This document shows positions 1 through 9,948 of a stretch of DNA of 64,000 nucleotides, piece by piece. Source of the DNA: Ramlibacter paludis (lineage in GTDB: Bacteria; Pseudomonadota; Gammaproteobacteria; Burkholderiales; Burkholderiaceae_C); contig NZ_JAKLTM010000005.1 of the NCBI RefSeq assembly GCF_022012305.1, positions 372,001 through 436,000 of the forward strand. The letters run 5' to 3'. The translations under genes and the position numbers were made by a program. Position 1 is the stretch's first letter. Every line of letters starts with the position of its first letter. The notes below the pieces were generated by a model. It did not search any database. It was not told where the DNA came from and saw nothing but the letters and a program-made list of their open reading frames with translations.

Positions 1-326
1 CCAAGCAGATCCTCTCCGGCGGCGACACCTCCGTCACCGACTTCTTCGCCGGCAAGACGCGCGCGCCGCTGTCCACGCAGTTCCTGCCCGTGGTCAAGCA
101 GCAGACGTCCAAGGTGGACCTGGCCGCCAAGTACGACGCCATCGCCGGCAAGGCCGCGGGCATGGGCCTGGTGAAGCAGGAGGATGCGAGCGTCGACCAC
201 TACGTCACGCGCAAGGCGCTCGACGGCCTGTACTTCATGATCGGCGAAGAGGAGAAGAAGATCCGCCGCGACCCGGTGGGCACGGGCAGCGCCCTGCTGG
301 GGAAAGTGTTCGGCGCGCTGAAGTAG
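1..326 (+). CDS. DUF4197 family protein, C-terminal part
   Basis: Only the 3' end is in the window; the reading frame is open from base 3 and stops at 326, giving about 107 residues. The segment with TDFFAGKTR, then PVVKQQTSKVDL and a DGLYFMIGEEEKKIRRDP stretch, matches my memory of the C-terminal half of DUF4197 proteins. These are usually around 230 residues with a signal peptide, which would lie outside this window. Function is unknown. The omega-aminotransferase gene starts 31 bases downstream on the same strand. Confidence 0.75.
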   Translation, partial: KQILSGGDTSVTDFFAGKTRAPLSTQFLPVVKQQTSKVDLAAKYDAIAGKAAGMGLVKQEDASVDHYVTRKALDGLYFMIGEEEKKIRRDPVGTGSALLGKVFGALK

Positions 327-357
327 CAAAATAGCCTTTCGTTCCGGAGTAATCCCC

Positions 358-1692
<1,335 letters not shown>

Positions 1693-1695
1693 TCG

Positions 1696-1759
1696 ACGTC
1701 ATCCCCGCGCAGGCGGGGAGCCAGGGCGCCCTGGATTCCCGCCTGCGCGGGAATGACGT
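1696..1759. repeat. REP-like palindrome, family 1, full copy
   Basis: A 64-base imperfect palindrome. Both arms begin ACGTCAT(T/C)CCCGC, run through GCAGGCGGG and meet at CCAGGGCGCCCTGG. It starts three bases after the aminotransferase stop. Read on the minus strand it encodes the last 19 or so residues and the stop codon of the ChaN-family gene. Half of a similar palindrome occurs near 7809. Dispersed elements of this kind are common in Burkholderiales genomes. Confidence 0.85.
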
Positions 1760-2457
1760 GAACGCAGTGCCTCGCAATGATCCACGCCGCTGGGCTCCGG
1801 CGGCAACACGACCGGCCGCGCTTGCACGCCGGGCGGCAGGTGCACCGGCACGCCCAGTTCCGGCTCGACGTGCCCTGCGCCGGCCAGCAGCACCACCACC
1901 TTCCCCGGCGCAACCGCGGACGCCACCGTCTGCGCCATCGCGACGTCACGCGCGATCTGGATGCGCGTCATCGGCTGGATCTGGCTTTCGGGCAGCAGCT
2001 CGCAGTGGCCGAGGCGGATCGCCTGCTGCTGCGCCTTCAAGGCCGGCCCGGGTAGCAGGCGATCGAGCGCGGCATCGCGCATCGCCTGCATCTGTTCGGC
2101 GCGCGGCAGGTTGGCCCCCAGCACCGGCGCGCCGGCCCGTACCGCCTCCATGATCGCGGGCCGGTAACGGTCCCAGGGCCAGGCCTGCTGGCTCCAGCGC
2201 AAGGCCGCCTGGACCTCGGCCTCGCTGGCGTTGCGCGGCAGCGAAGCCGTGCTGGTCCCGCGTTCCGCCATCTCGAGCGCGAGCGCGCCCAGCTGGCCGC
2301 GCGCGGCGAGGGACGCCACCCAGCGCTGCTGCAGATCGCGGTGCCCTTGCGCGTCGTGCTGCTCTCCCAGCAACACCACGTCGGCGCCGCGCGGGTCGGG
2401 CAGCGAAGCGGCGCAACCCGCCAGCATCAGCAAGACGACAAGGAAGGCCTGGCGCAT
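1699..2457 (-). CDS. ChaN-family haem-binding-like lipoprotein
   Basis: 252 residues. An N-terminal signal with a lipobox (LMLAGC, Cys at residue 15) predicts a membrane-anchored lipoprotein. The body has the ChaN-domain pattern: VVLLGEQHDAQGH near the start, LALEMAERG, then a terminal VVVLLAGAGHVEPELGVP segment. ChaN of Campylobacter binds haem; a role in iron or haem handling here is inference only. The final residues (SRHSRAGGNPG and onward) are translated from the palindromic repeat at 1696-1759, so the native C-terminus probably ended earlier or was replaced when the repeat arrived. Confidence 0.8.
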   Translation of the reverse strand: MRQAFLVVLLMLAGCAASLPDPRGADVVLLGEQHDAQGHRDLQQRWVASLAARGQLGALALEMAERGTSTASLPRNASEAEVQAALRWSQQAWPWDRYRPAIMEAVRAGAPVLGANLPRAEQMQAMRDAALDRLLPGPALKAQQQAIRLGHCELLPESQIQPMTRIQIARDVAMAQTVASAVAPGKVVVLLAGAGHVEPELGVPVHLPPGVQARPVVLPPEPSGVDHCEALRSRHSRAGGNPGRPGSPPARG

Positions 2458-2480
2458 GGACCGATACTAAGCGCTGAGCC

Positions 2481-3526
2481 ATGCCCGCCTTCCTGCGCAA
2501 CGTCGCCACCCTCGCCCTGGCGCTCGCCGCCGCCCTGCTCTGCGTCTGGCTGCACACGCCCATCCCGTGGATGATCGGGCCGCTGCTGGCCGTCTCCATC
2601 GCTTCCATCTGCAACGCGCCCACCTGCAGCTGGCCGCCGCTGCGCAACGCGGCCCAGTGGGCCATCGGCGGCGCGCTGGGGCTTTACTTCACGCCGCAGG
2701 TGACGGCACTGGTGGCCAGCCTCTGGTGGGCCATCGTGCTGGCGGTCGCGTGGGCGCTGGCTCTGGGCTGGTTGTTCGGCGCCTGGCTGCACGGTCGCTA
2801 CGCGAAGGCCATGAACGTCGGGCCGCGCGAACAGCGCGCCACCAGCTACTTCTCGGGCTCCATCGGCGGCGCTTCGGAAATGACGCTGCTCGCCGAGCGC
2901 GAAGGGGCGCGCAGCGACCTCGTGGCGGCAGCCCACAGCGTGCGCATCCTGATCGTGACGCTCCTGGTGCCGTTTGCCTTCACCCTGACCGGGCTGCACG
3001 GCTCCGATGCGACCTTGCCCGGGCCGCGCACCGTCGAGCCACTGGGCTCGCCCTGCTGGGCGTGCTGTGTGCCGCCGGCGGCTGGCTGATGCAGCGCGCC
3101 GGCCGCGCCAATCCCTGGTTCATGGGTTCGCTGGCGGTGGCGATGGTCCTGACGGCGAGCGGAATCGAGCTGTCAGCCGTGCCGCGGCCCATCAGCAATG
3201 CGGCGCAGCTGCTCATCGGCGTGAACCTGGGTGTTCGGTTCCAGCGCCAATTCGTGCGCGCGGCGCCGAGCTGGCTGCTGGGCGTGGCGGCGGGGACCTT
3301 GGGAATGGTGCTGCTGTGCGCGGCGTTCGCGCTGCTGCTGGCCTGGGGGACGGGGCTCAACCTCGGGACGTTGATCCTGGGCACGTCGCCCGGCGGTATT
3401 GCCGAGATGGCCATCACGGCCCGTGCGCTCCAGCTGGGGGTGCCGGTGGTGACCGCGTTCCAGGTCTGCCGGCTGGTGGCGGTGCTCGTGCTGGTCGAGC
3501 CGCTTTATCGCTGGGCTTACCGCTGA
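2481..3526 (+). pseudogene. AbrB-type (AbrB_dup) membrane protein gene with a frameshift
   Basis: Two reading frames together encode one AbrB_dup membrane protein, the family often mislabelled ammonia monooxygenase. Frame one runs from the ATG at 2481 with several hydrophobic segments and ends at a stop at 3089. The second half (GLALLGVLCAAGGWLMQRAG to LYRWAYR) continues in the frame one base earlier and stops at 3526. Joining them between about 3035 and 3048 gives roughly 348 residues, close to the family's usual length of about 350. A one-base deletion explains the shift. It could be a real pseudogene or a sequencing error. The second half has no obvious start of its own. Confidence 0.8.
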
Positions 3527-3532
3527 GAAAGT

Positions 3533-3554
3533 TGGGTCCGCTGGCGCGGACCCA
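3533..3554. terminator. Hairpin between convergent genes, possible bidirectional terminator
   Basis: A perfect 9-bp stem, TGGGTCCGC paired with GCGGACCCA, with a TGGC loop, in the 38-base gap between the stops of the AbrB-type gene and the DUF3567 gene. There is no clear T run on either side, so intrinsic termination is plausible but not certain. Confidence 0.5.
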
Positions 3555-3564
3555 CCCTGCAAGA

Positions 3565-3837
3565 TCAGTGAATGACGAGCGGGTTCTGGGCCAGCTCGGC
3601 ATAGCCGTCGAGCGTGGCTTCGACCTCTTCCTGGGTGGGCGTGTTCAGCTGCCAGGCGTTGATCTGCTTCTGGAAAGCGTCGGCCCAGGTACCGTCGAGG
3701 TAGACCTCCTTGTTGGAGCGCTTGTCGACGATCTCGAACCCGTGGCGCACGGCGCGCGGGTGCACTTCCCCCTCGCCGGGCTCGTTGGCCTGCAGGTGCA
3801 CCACGACGAAGGAATCGGAGTCATAAAGCATTTGCAT
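3565..3837 (-). CDS. DUF3567 family protein
   Basis: A 90-residue soluble protein starting MQMLYDSDSFVVVHL. I recognise it as DUF3567, a small family found in Burkholderiales. No catalytic motif is visible and no function is known. It lies 133 bases downstream of the DUF3108 gene on the same strand. That gap is A/T-richer than its surroundings and probably holds its own promoter, though no strong match to consensus stands out. Confidence 0.75.
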   Translation of the reverse strand: MQMLYDSDSFVVVHLQANEPGEGEVHPRAVRHGFEIVDKRSNKEVYLDGTWADAFQKQINAWQLNTPTQEEVEATLDGYAELAQNPLVIH

Positions 3838-3970
3838 AGTCTTTTGTCCCTTATGCCAGAAGCTGGCTGCGAGGGGCTCCGATTCAAGCAGGTTTGCTGT
3901 CCCTTAACTGTCGTCGTTCCCGCTCCGGCTGACCGGATTGGCCATGGAGCAAAGATAGGTGCCGGGCCTC

Positions 3971-4948
3971 TCAACCTTTGTCGGTAGAGGACCACCGCTG
4001 GTCCACCGTATCCCCATTGGGATTCGTCAGACGGATGCGTACGGGGGCGTAGTCCAGCCGGGGCGCGAGCCACAGCTCCACCTTCTGGTCATATTCACGC
4101 CTTGGCAGCCGCTGCAGCTTGAGCGCGCGCACGGCGCCACCGGGAAGCACCAGGTCTTCCTCGCGTTCGACGCTGAAGATCCAGGTCTCGGCTTCGCGCA
4201 CGCTGGCCGTCGCGATCGCCACCTGCGTGCCCGGCGGATAGCTCGCGGGCTGCGCCGCAACCAGTGCCGCCAGCTGCAGCACCACGCTCAAGCGGTCCTG
4301 CGCGCCGGCGGCGAGCGGGGCATCGGGCTGGTTGTTGGAAAAGGTGATGCGGCCCCGCTCGCGATCGAAATGCGCGGCCTGCTCGCTGCGGCTCTTGTCC
4401 CAGAAGTGCAGCGGCTCCAGGCCCTGCGGCGTGATGCGTCCTTCGCTGCGCTGGCGGCGGGTTCCGAGCAGCGGGCTGCGCGCTTCCAGCTGCAGCTCGT
4501 ACTGCTTGCCATCGTGGCGCCAGGCCAGTTCGCCTTCGCCTTGCAGCGGCACGCCGCGATAGGTGGCGGTGACCTCGTACTTGAGGCGCACCGGCGCCGG
4601 CACTTGCGCGCCTTGCAGGACCGGGTTGGCGGGCTGCGCGACGGCGACCTGCGTCACTTCCTCCGGCTGCGGTGCGGGCGCCGCCAGCGGGATCGGCATC
4701 GCGCGCGGGACCTCGCTGCGCGGGCGCGGCGGTGTGGGCCGGGGTGGCGGCGGCGCTTCGGCCACCACCGCAACGGCGGCCGGCACCGGTGGCTCCGGCG
4801 GCGTGATGCTGCGGGTCGTGAAGCGAAGCAGCTCCGGGGCTTGCAAGGGCAAGGGCGAGGGTGCTTCGAGCAACAGCAGGTGCGCGGCGAGCACGCCCGC
4901 AGCCAGCAGCGCCAGCCGTCCCGTGGGCGCGGCCGGCGCGGGGTTCAT
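3971..4948 (-). CDS. DUF3108 domain protein with proline-rich N-terminus
   Basis: 325 residues from the ATG at 4948. A hydrophobic segment near residues 10-26 is followed by a proline-rich stretch (PPPPRPTPPRP) like a periplasm-spanning linker. The DUF3108 domain occupies about residues 110-325, with the typical WRHDGKQYELQLEA and LKLQRLPRREYDQKVELWLAP pieces. It is probably anchored in the inner membrane with the domain in the periplasm; function is unknown. Its start codon overlaps the IclR stop codon as ATGA, so the two genes are probably translationally coupled. Reading frame is open further upstream, but that part only shadows the IclR gene. Confidence 0.78.
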   Translation of the reverse strand: MNPAPAAPTGRLALLAAGVLAAHLLLLEAPSPLPLQAPELLRFTTRSITPPEPPVPAAVAVVAEAPPPPRPTPPRPRSEVPRAMPIPLAAPAPQPEEVTQVAVAQPANPVLQGAQVPAPVRLKYEVTATYRGVPLQGEGELAWRHDGKQYELQLEARSPLLGTRRQRSEGRITPQGLEPLHFWDKSRSEQAAHFDRERGRITFSNNQPDAPLAAGAQDRLSVVLQLAALVAAQPASYPPGTQVAIATASVREAETWIFSVEREEDLVLPGGAVRALKLQRLPRREYDQKVELWLAPRLDYAPVRIRLTNPNGDTVDQRWSSTDKG

Positions 4949-5721
4949 CCCCGGTAACCCAGGTCGCTGGACAACTGTGCGGCGGCGGTCCGCAAGGGCT
5001 TGTCGACCGCGCCGCCCCACTCCGCGTCGAAGCTGCCCGCGGGCCCGAGCGCCACCATGCCCAGGGCCATGTGGCCATCCGAGTCGAACACCGGCACGCA
5101 GAAGCCGACGATGCCGGGCAGCAGCGTGTCGACCACGCGCGAGGCGCCGCGCTTGCGCACTTCGTCGAGCAAGGCGCGCACTTCCGCGAGCGTGCCGGGC
5201 ACGTCGGACCGGCCCTGCTTCTGCGCGCGCGCCATCTCTTCCTTCAGCATGCCGGCAATCGCTTCCTTGGGGGCGTAGGCGGCAAAGCATAGGCCGGTGG
5301 CCGACGACAGCAAGGGCATGACGTCACCGAGACGCAGGTTCACGGTCACCGCCTGCGGCGATTCTTCCCAGTGCACGATGGTCGGCCCGTGGTTGCCCCA
5401 GACGGCGAGCGCCAGCGTGTGGCCGATGTCCTCCATCAGCAGCGCCACGCGTTCGCGCGCGAGCTTGACGGCATCCAGCCGCGACAGCGAGGCCAGTCCC
5501 AGCTTGAGCGCCGCGGGGCCGAGGTCGTAGCGCGTGCTGGCGCCGTCCTGCACCACCAGCTGCAGGCGCTGGAAGCTCACGAGGTAGCGGTGCGCCTTGG
5601 CGGCGCTCATGTTGGCGGCCTTGGCCAGGTCGCGCAGCATGAGCGGGCCGGGCGCTTCGCCCAGGGCCTGCAGCAGGCCGAAACCCACCTCCACCGACTG
5701 GATGCCGGCGCGTTCCTTCAT
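4945..5721 (-). CDS. IclR-family transcriptional regulator
   Basis: 258 residues. An N-terminal winged helix (about residues 7-65, containing LRDLAKAANMSAAKAHRYLVSFQRLQLV) is followed by the IclR effector-binding domain, including VVDTLLPGIVGFCVPVFDSDG. It is divergent from the FAH-hydrolase and Bug-receptor genes, so they are its likely targets. The effector is probably an organic acid, which is inference. It overlaps the DUF3108 gene by four bases. Confidence 0.88.
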   Translation of the reverse strand: MKERAGIQSVEVGFGLLQALGEAPGPLMLRDLAKAANMSAAKAHRYLVSFQRLQLVVQDGASTRYDLGPAALKLGLASLSRLDAVKLARERVALLMEDIGHTLALAVWGNHGPTIVHWEESPQAVTVNLRLGDVMPLLSSATGLCFAAYAPKEAIAGMLKEEMARAQKQGRSDVPGTLAEVRALLDEVRKRGASRVVDTLLPGIVGFCVPVFDSDGHMALGMVALGPAGSFDAEWGGAVDKPLRTAAAQLSSDLGYRG

Positions 5722-5741
5722 GCGCGGGCGTCTCCGCTAGA

Positions 5742-5777
5742 ATTACGTTTAGGTAAATTCATTTCACAATGCGTAAT
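5742..5777. promoter_or_regulatory. Divergent promoter region with ATTACG...CGTAAT inverted repeat
   Basis: The 98 bases between the IclR and FAH genes contain an AT-rich island unusual for this window. It is flanked by ATTACG (5742-5747) and CGTAAT (5772-5777). The position between regulator and divergent target suits an IclR operator overlapping both promoters. The assignment is inference from position and symmetry. Confidence 0.4.
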
Positions 5778-5819
5778 GTCCGCCGGACTCTAGCGCATTG
5801 CCATCCGAAGGGCAAATCG

Positions 5820-6830
5820 ATGAAGCTTGCGACCTACCGCGACGGATCGCGCGACGGACAGCTGGTGGTGGTCTCGCGCGACCTGGCCACCGCCCACTAT
5901 GCCACCGGCATTGCGGCGAAGCTGCAGCAGGTGCTGGACGACTGGAACTTCCTGTCGCCGCAGCTGCAGGACCTGTACGAGACGCTGAACCAGGGCAAGG
6001 CCCGCCACGCCTTCCCCTTCGATCCGGCGCAGTGCATGGCGCCGCTGCCGCGCGCCTACCAGTGGGCCGACGGCTCGGCGTACATCAACCACGTGGAGCT
6101 GGTGCGCGCGGCGCGCAACGCCGAAGTGCCGAAGAGCTTCTACGAGGATCCGCTGATGTACCAGGGCGGCAGCGACGACTTCCTCGGTCCGCAGGAAGAG
6201 GCGCGCTTCCTCAGCGAGGAGTGGGGCATCGACTTCGAGGCGGAGGTGGCCGTCGTCACCGGCGACGTGCCGATGGGCGCGGGTCCGGACCAGGCGCTGG
6301 ACGGCGTGCGCCTGCTGATGATCGCCAACGACTGGAGCCTGCGCAACCTGATCCCCAACGAGCTGGCCAAGGGCTTCGGCTTCTTCCAGAGCAAGCCGGC
6401 GACGGCCTTCAGCCCGGTGGCGGTGACGCCCGACGAACTGGGCGACGCCTGGGCCAAGGGCCGCGTCAACCTGGTGCTGCAAAGCGCGTGGAACGGCCGC
6501 AAGGTCGGCATGTGCGATGCGGGGCCCGACATGACCTTCCACTTCGGCCAGCTGATCGCGCACGTCGCCAAGACGCGCAACGTGCGCGCGGGCAGCATCA
6601 TCGGCTCCGGCACGGTGAGCAACAAGGGCGTGACCGACGCCAAGGGCAAGACCGACTGGCCCAAGGGCTACAGCTGCATCGCCGAGAAGCGCGCCATCGA
6701 GACCATCCAGGACGGCAAGCCTTCCACCGAATTCATGCGCTTCGGCGACACGATCCGCATCGAGATGAAGGGCAAGGACGGCCAGAGCATCTTCGGCGCC
6801 ATCGAACAAAAAGTGACCAACGGACAATGA
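5820..6830 (+). CDS. Fumarylacetoacetate hydrolase (FAH) family protein
   Basis: 336 residues from the ATG at 5820, chosen because MKLATYRDGSRDGQLVVVS is the usual start of this group. An N-terminal FAH_N-like region (about 1-75) precedes the catalytic fold, which carries metal-binding acidic residues in GIDFEAEVAVV and NDWSLRN. The family cleaves C-C bonds or hydrates beta-diketo or acylpyruvate-type acids in aromatic and sugar-acid degradation; the precise substrate is not evident. The stop overlaps the Bug gene start as ATGA, so hydrolase and receptor are co-expressed. Confidence 0.85.
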   Translation: MKLATYRDGSRDGQLVVVSRDLATAHYATGIAAKLQQVLDDWNFLSPQLQDLYETLNQGKARHAFPFDPAQCMAPLPRAYQWADGSAYINHVELVRAARNAEVPKSFYEDPLMYQGGSDDFLGPQEEARFLSEEWGIDFEAEVAVVTGDVPMGAGPDQALDGVRLLMIANDWSLRNLIPNELAKGFGFFQSKPATAFSPVAVTPDELGDAWAKGRVNLVLQSAWNGRKVGMCDAGPDMTFHFGQLIAHVAKTRNVRAGSIIGSGTVSNKGVTDAKGKTDWPKGYSCIAEKRAIETIQDGKPSTEFMRFGDTIRIEMKGKDGQSIFGAIEQKVTNGQ

Positions 6831-7798
6831 TGAAGAGACGCAATTTCCTGGCGGCATCGGCTGCCGCCCTTGCCGCGCCGGCCTCGATGGCGCAATCGAA
6901 CTGGCCCGAGCAGCCGATCCGCTGGGTCGTGCCTTATCCCGCGGGCGGCGGCACCGACGTGATCGCCCGCACGCTGGCCGAAGCGCTGCGGCCCGCACTG
7001 GGCCAGCAGGTGCTGGTGGACAACCGCCCCGGCGCGGCCACCAACATCGGCGGCGACCTGGTGGCGCATGCCAAGCCGGACGGCCTCACCGTGCTGTCGG
7101 CCGACAACGCCATCCTGGCCTTCAACGAACACCTGTTCGGCAAGCTGCCCTTCGATCCCGAGAAGGACTTCAGCTACCTCGGCGCGATCGGCCGCTTCCC
7201 GCTGGCGCTGGTGGTGAAGCCCGACTTCCCGGCGAAGACCCTGCAGGAGTTCGTGGCCTACGTGAAGGCGCGTCCCGGCCAGGTCAACTACGCGTCGCCC
7301 GGCAACGGTTCGCCGCACCACCTGGCGATGGAGCTGTTCAAGAACAAGACCGGCACCTTCATCACCCACATCCCGTACCGCGGCATGGCGCCCGCGCTGC
7401 AGGACGTGATGGGCGGCCAGGTGCCTTGCATGTTCCTGGACCTGGCCGGCGGCCTGCCGGTGATGCAGTCGGGCAAGGTCCGCGTGCTGGCGATCGGCTC
7501 GGCCAAGCGCGCGGCTTCGTTGCCGAACGTGCCGACGCTGGCGGAAGCGGGCGTCGCCGGCGTCGAGGTCTACGCTTTCCAGGGCGTGCTGGGTCCCGCG
7601 GGCTTGCCGGACGCCATCGTCACCCGCTTCAACGGCGAGTTGAACAAGGCCTTGGCGAGCGCCGCGGTGCAGAAGCGCGCCGCCGATTTCGGCATGGAAA
7701 TGCTGCCGGGCACGCCCGCGCAGTTCAAGGCCATGGCCCGCGCGGAGTCCAGGCGCTGGGGCGCGATCATCAAGGCGGCGGGCGTCAAGCTGGATTGA
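6827..7798 (+). CDS. Bug-family tripartite tricarboxylate transporter substrate-binding protein
   Basis: 323 residues. The N-terminus MMKRRNFLAASAAALAAP is a twin-arginine-like signal peptide ending near SMAQ. The mature protein has the Bug fold hallmarks: PIRWVVPYPAGGGTDVIAR, VDNRPGAATNIG, and later GNGSPHHLAMELFK. Bug receptors bind carboxylated or aromatic compounds in the periplasm. No membrane TctA/TctB partner is adjacent, as is common in Burkholderiales where receptors greatly outnumber transporters. Overlap with the FAH gene suggests that the ligand feeds that hydrolase or induces its pathway. Confidence 0.9.
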   Translation: MMKRRNFLAASAAALAAPASMAQSNWPEQPIRWVVPYPAGGGTDVIARTLAEALRPALGQQVLVDNRPGAATNIGGDLVAHAKPDGLTVLSADNAILAFNEHLFGKLPFDPEKDFSYLGAIGRFPLALVVKPDFPAKTLQEFVAYVKARPGQVNYASPGNGSPHHLAMELFKNKTGTFITHIPYRGMAPALQDVMGGQVPCMFLDLAGGLPVMQSGKVRVLAIGSAKRAASLPNVPTLAEAGVAGVEVYAFQGVLGPAGLPDAIVTRFNGELNKALASAAVQKRAADFGMEMLPGTPAQFKAMARAESRRWGAIIKAAGVKLD

Positions 7799-7808
7799 TC
7801 TCCGCGAT

Positions 7809-7824
7809 CCCCGCGCAGGCGGGG
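7809..7824. repeat. Half copy of REP family 1 palindrome
   Basis: CCCCGC-GCAG-GCGGGG sits between convergent Bug and fasciclin genes. It matches the inner part of one arm of the 1696-1759 element. The 6-bp stem with short loop may also help end transcription. Confidence 0.55.
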
Positions 7825-7837
7825 ACCGAAGGCTTCA

Positions 7838-8461
7838 TCAACCCGGCAGCAGCACGTGGTCCACGACGTGGATCACGCCGTTCGACTGGTACACGTCGCT
7901 CGTCGTCACCATCGCCGAGCCGCCCTTGGCGTCCGACACGATGACGTCGTTGCCGCGCATGCTCGCGGTCAGGGTGCCGCCGCTCGCGGTCTTCAGCGTG
8001 GCCTTGCCGCCGCCGGCCTTGATCGCCTCGGTGAGCGCCATCGCGTCCCAGCGTCCCGGCACCACGTGGTAGGTCAGCACCGTGGTCAGCGTGCCCTTGT
8101 TCTCCGGCTTGAGCAGCGTGTCGACCGTGCCGGCCGGCAACATCGCGAACGCGCTGTTGGTCGGCGCGAACACGGTGAACGGGCCGGCGCTCTTCAGCGT
8201 GTCGACCAGGCCCGCGGCCTTGACCGCGGCGACGAGCGTCGTGTGGTCCTTCGAGTTGACGGCGTTGTCGACGATGTCCTTGCTCGGGTACATCGGTGCG
8301 CCGCCCACGGTCTTGGGTGCGGCCGATGCGCCCATGGTCGTGGTCGCCGGCATGCCGGTGTAGTCGACCGGCATGCCGCGGCCGTAGCCGTCGGCCAGCG
8401 CGGAGCCGCCGGCGGCGGCGAGAAGCAGGGCGGCGGAGGCCGCGATCAGATTGCGTTGCAT
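7838..8461 (-). CDS. Fasciclin (FAS1) domain secreted protein
   Basis: 207 residues from the ATG at 8461, preceded by an AAGGGGA ribosome site. An N-terminal signal peptide (MQRNLIAASAALLLAAAGGSALA) is followed by a single FAS1 domain (about residues 70-207). The domain carries the H1-like TVFAPTNSAFAMLP and H2-like YHVVPGRWDAM motifs. FAS1 proteins are extracytoplasmic and often adhesive; no specific partner is visible. An in-frame start exists 54 bases upstream but would put a charged segment before the signal peptide. Confidence 0.88.
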   Translation of the reverse strand: MQRNLIAASAALLLAAAGGSALADGYGRGMPVDYTGMPATTTMGASAAPKTVGGAPMYPSKDIVDNAVNSKDHTTLVAAVKAAGLVDTLKSAGPFTVFAPTNSAFAMLPAGTVDTLLKPENKGTLTTVLTYHVVPGRWDAMALTEAIKAGGGKATLKTASGGTLTASMRGNDVIVSDAKGGSAMVTTSDVYQSNGVIHVVDHVLLPG

Positions 8462-8532
8462 GAGTTTCCCCTTGGTGTTGAGGCGGGTTTCGTGTCCCGC
8501 CCTACCAATACGCAAAGGGCCTCAGCCTGGAT

Positions 8533-9936
8533 TCACAGGCGCAGCCAGGACGTGCCTTTTTCTTCCGCCTGCGCCTGCCGCAGCGCTTCCAGGTAGGTGT
8601 CGCACCACCAGTGCACGTCGAAGCGCTTGATGGTCTTCATCATCGCGCCATGGCGGCTGCGCCTTTCGTCCAGCGGCATCTGCAGCGCCAGCCCGATGGC
8701 GGCCGCCGTGCCCTCGCGGTCGTAGGGATTGACCAGCAGCGCTTCCTTCAATTGCTCCGCGGCGCCGGCAAAGCGCGACAGCACCAGCACGCCCGGATCT
8801 TCCGGGTCCTGCGCGGTGAGGTATTCCTTGGCGACGAGGTTCATGCCGTCGCGCAGCGGCGTGACCAGCGCGACGCGGCTGGCGCGGTACAGCCCCGGCA
8901 GGCGCGCGCGCGCCACCGTGCGGTGGATGTAGCGCACCGGCATCCAGTCGAGCTCGCCGAAGTTGCCGTTGATGGAGCCGCACAGGCTTTCCAGTTCGTG
9001 CAGCAGGTCGGTGTAGGCCGTGACGTCCTCGCGGCTGGGCGAGGCGATCTGGATCAGCGTCGCGCTCGAACGCAGTTCGGGATTGCGCTCCAGGAATTCG
9101 CGGAAGGCGCGCATGCGCTGCGGCAGGCCCTTGGAGTAATCGAGCCGGTCCACGCCCACCAGCAGCTTGCGGCGCGAGTACTCGTTCTTCATCCGCTCGT
9201 ACATCTCCACCGCGTCGGGCGCGGCGGTGAGCTGCGTGAACTCCTCGACGTCGATGCCGATCGGGAACGCGCCCGCCTGCACCGTGCGGCCGAAGGCGCG
9301 CCAGCGGCCCGGCTCCACCGGCTGCGCGTGCGCCTCGGTCTCGACGTAGCGGCCGAAGTGGTCCAGGTCGCCCTGGCTCTGGAAACCGAGCAGGTCGTAT
9401 GCGAACAGCGCGCGGATCAGCCAGTCGTGGCCGGGAATCGCGGCCAGCAGCAGCGGCGGCGGCAGCGGAATGTGCAGGAAGAAGCCGATGCGCTGCTCGC
9501 AGCCCAGCGCGCGCAATTCGGCTGCCAGCGGGATCAAGTGGTAGTCGTGCACCCAGATGATGTCGTCCGGCTTCAGCAGCGGCATCAGCTTGCGCGCGAA
9601 CAGCTGGTTGACCCGGCGATAGCCCGCGATGTAGCCGGCGTCGAAATCGGCCAGGTCCAGGCGGTAATGGAACACCGGCCACAGCACGCCGTTGGAGTAG
9701 CCGAGGTAGAAGTCGTCGTGGTCCACCTGGGTGAGGTCCACGGTGGCCAGCTTCACCGGCCCGGCTTGCTGGAAGTGCACGTCGTCGGCGTCGGTGGAGT
9801 CCACCACCTTGCCGCTCCAGCCGAACCAGAGGCCGCCGGTGGAGTTCAGGACCTCCGCCAGCGCGACGGCCAGGCCCCCGGCCGCCGTCTTGCGCGGATC
9901 CGCGATGCGATTCGAGACGACGACCAGGCGGCCCAA
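8533..9936 (-). CDS. otsA: Trehalose-6-phosphate synthase
   Basis: 467 residues, a GT20 glycosyltransferase making trehalose 6-phosphate from UDP-glucose and glucose 6-phosphate in the cytoplasm. Visible motifs are the N-terminal [37 protein letters not shown] and [16 protein letters not shown]. Last gene of the three-gene trehalose operon, 12 bases after the GH15 gene. Complete at normal length. Confidence 0.95.
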   Translation of the reverse strand: MGRLVVVSNRIADPRKTAAGGLAVALAEVLNSTGGLWFGWSGKVVDSTDADDVHFQQAGPVKLATVDLTQVDHDDFYLGYSNGVLWPVFHYRLDLADFDAGYIAGYRRVNQLFARKLMPLLKPDDIIWVHDYHLIPLAAELRALGCEQRIGFFLHIPLPPPLLLAAIPGHDWLIRALFAYDLLGFQSQGDLDHFGRYVETEAHAQPVEPGRWRAFGRTVQAGAFPIGIDVEEFTQLTAAPDAVEMYERMKNEYSRRKLLVGVDRLDYSKGLPQRMRAFREFLERNPELRSSATLIQIASPSREDVTAYTDLLHELESLCGSINGNFGELDWMPVRYIHRTVARARLPGLYRASRVALVTPLRDGMNLVAKEYLTAQDPEDPGVLVLSRFAGAAEQLKEALLVNPYDREGTAAAIGLALQMPLDERRSRHGAMMKTIKRFDVHWWCDTYLEALRQAQAEEKGTSWLRL

Positions 9937-9948
9937 TGGGTTCCTCTC

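Noticed and set aside
3030..3060. Programmed -1 frameshift in the AbrB-type gene
   Set aside because: No slippery heptamer or following pseudoknot is evident, and this family is not known for recoding.
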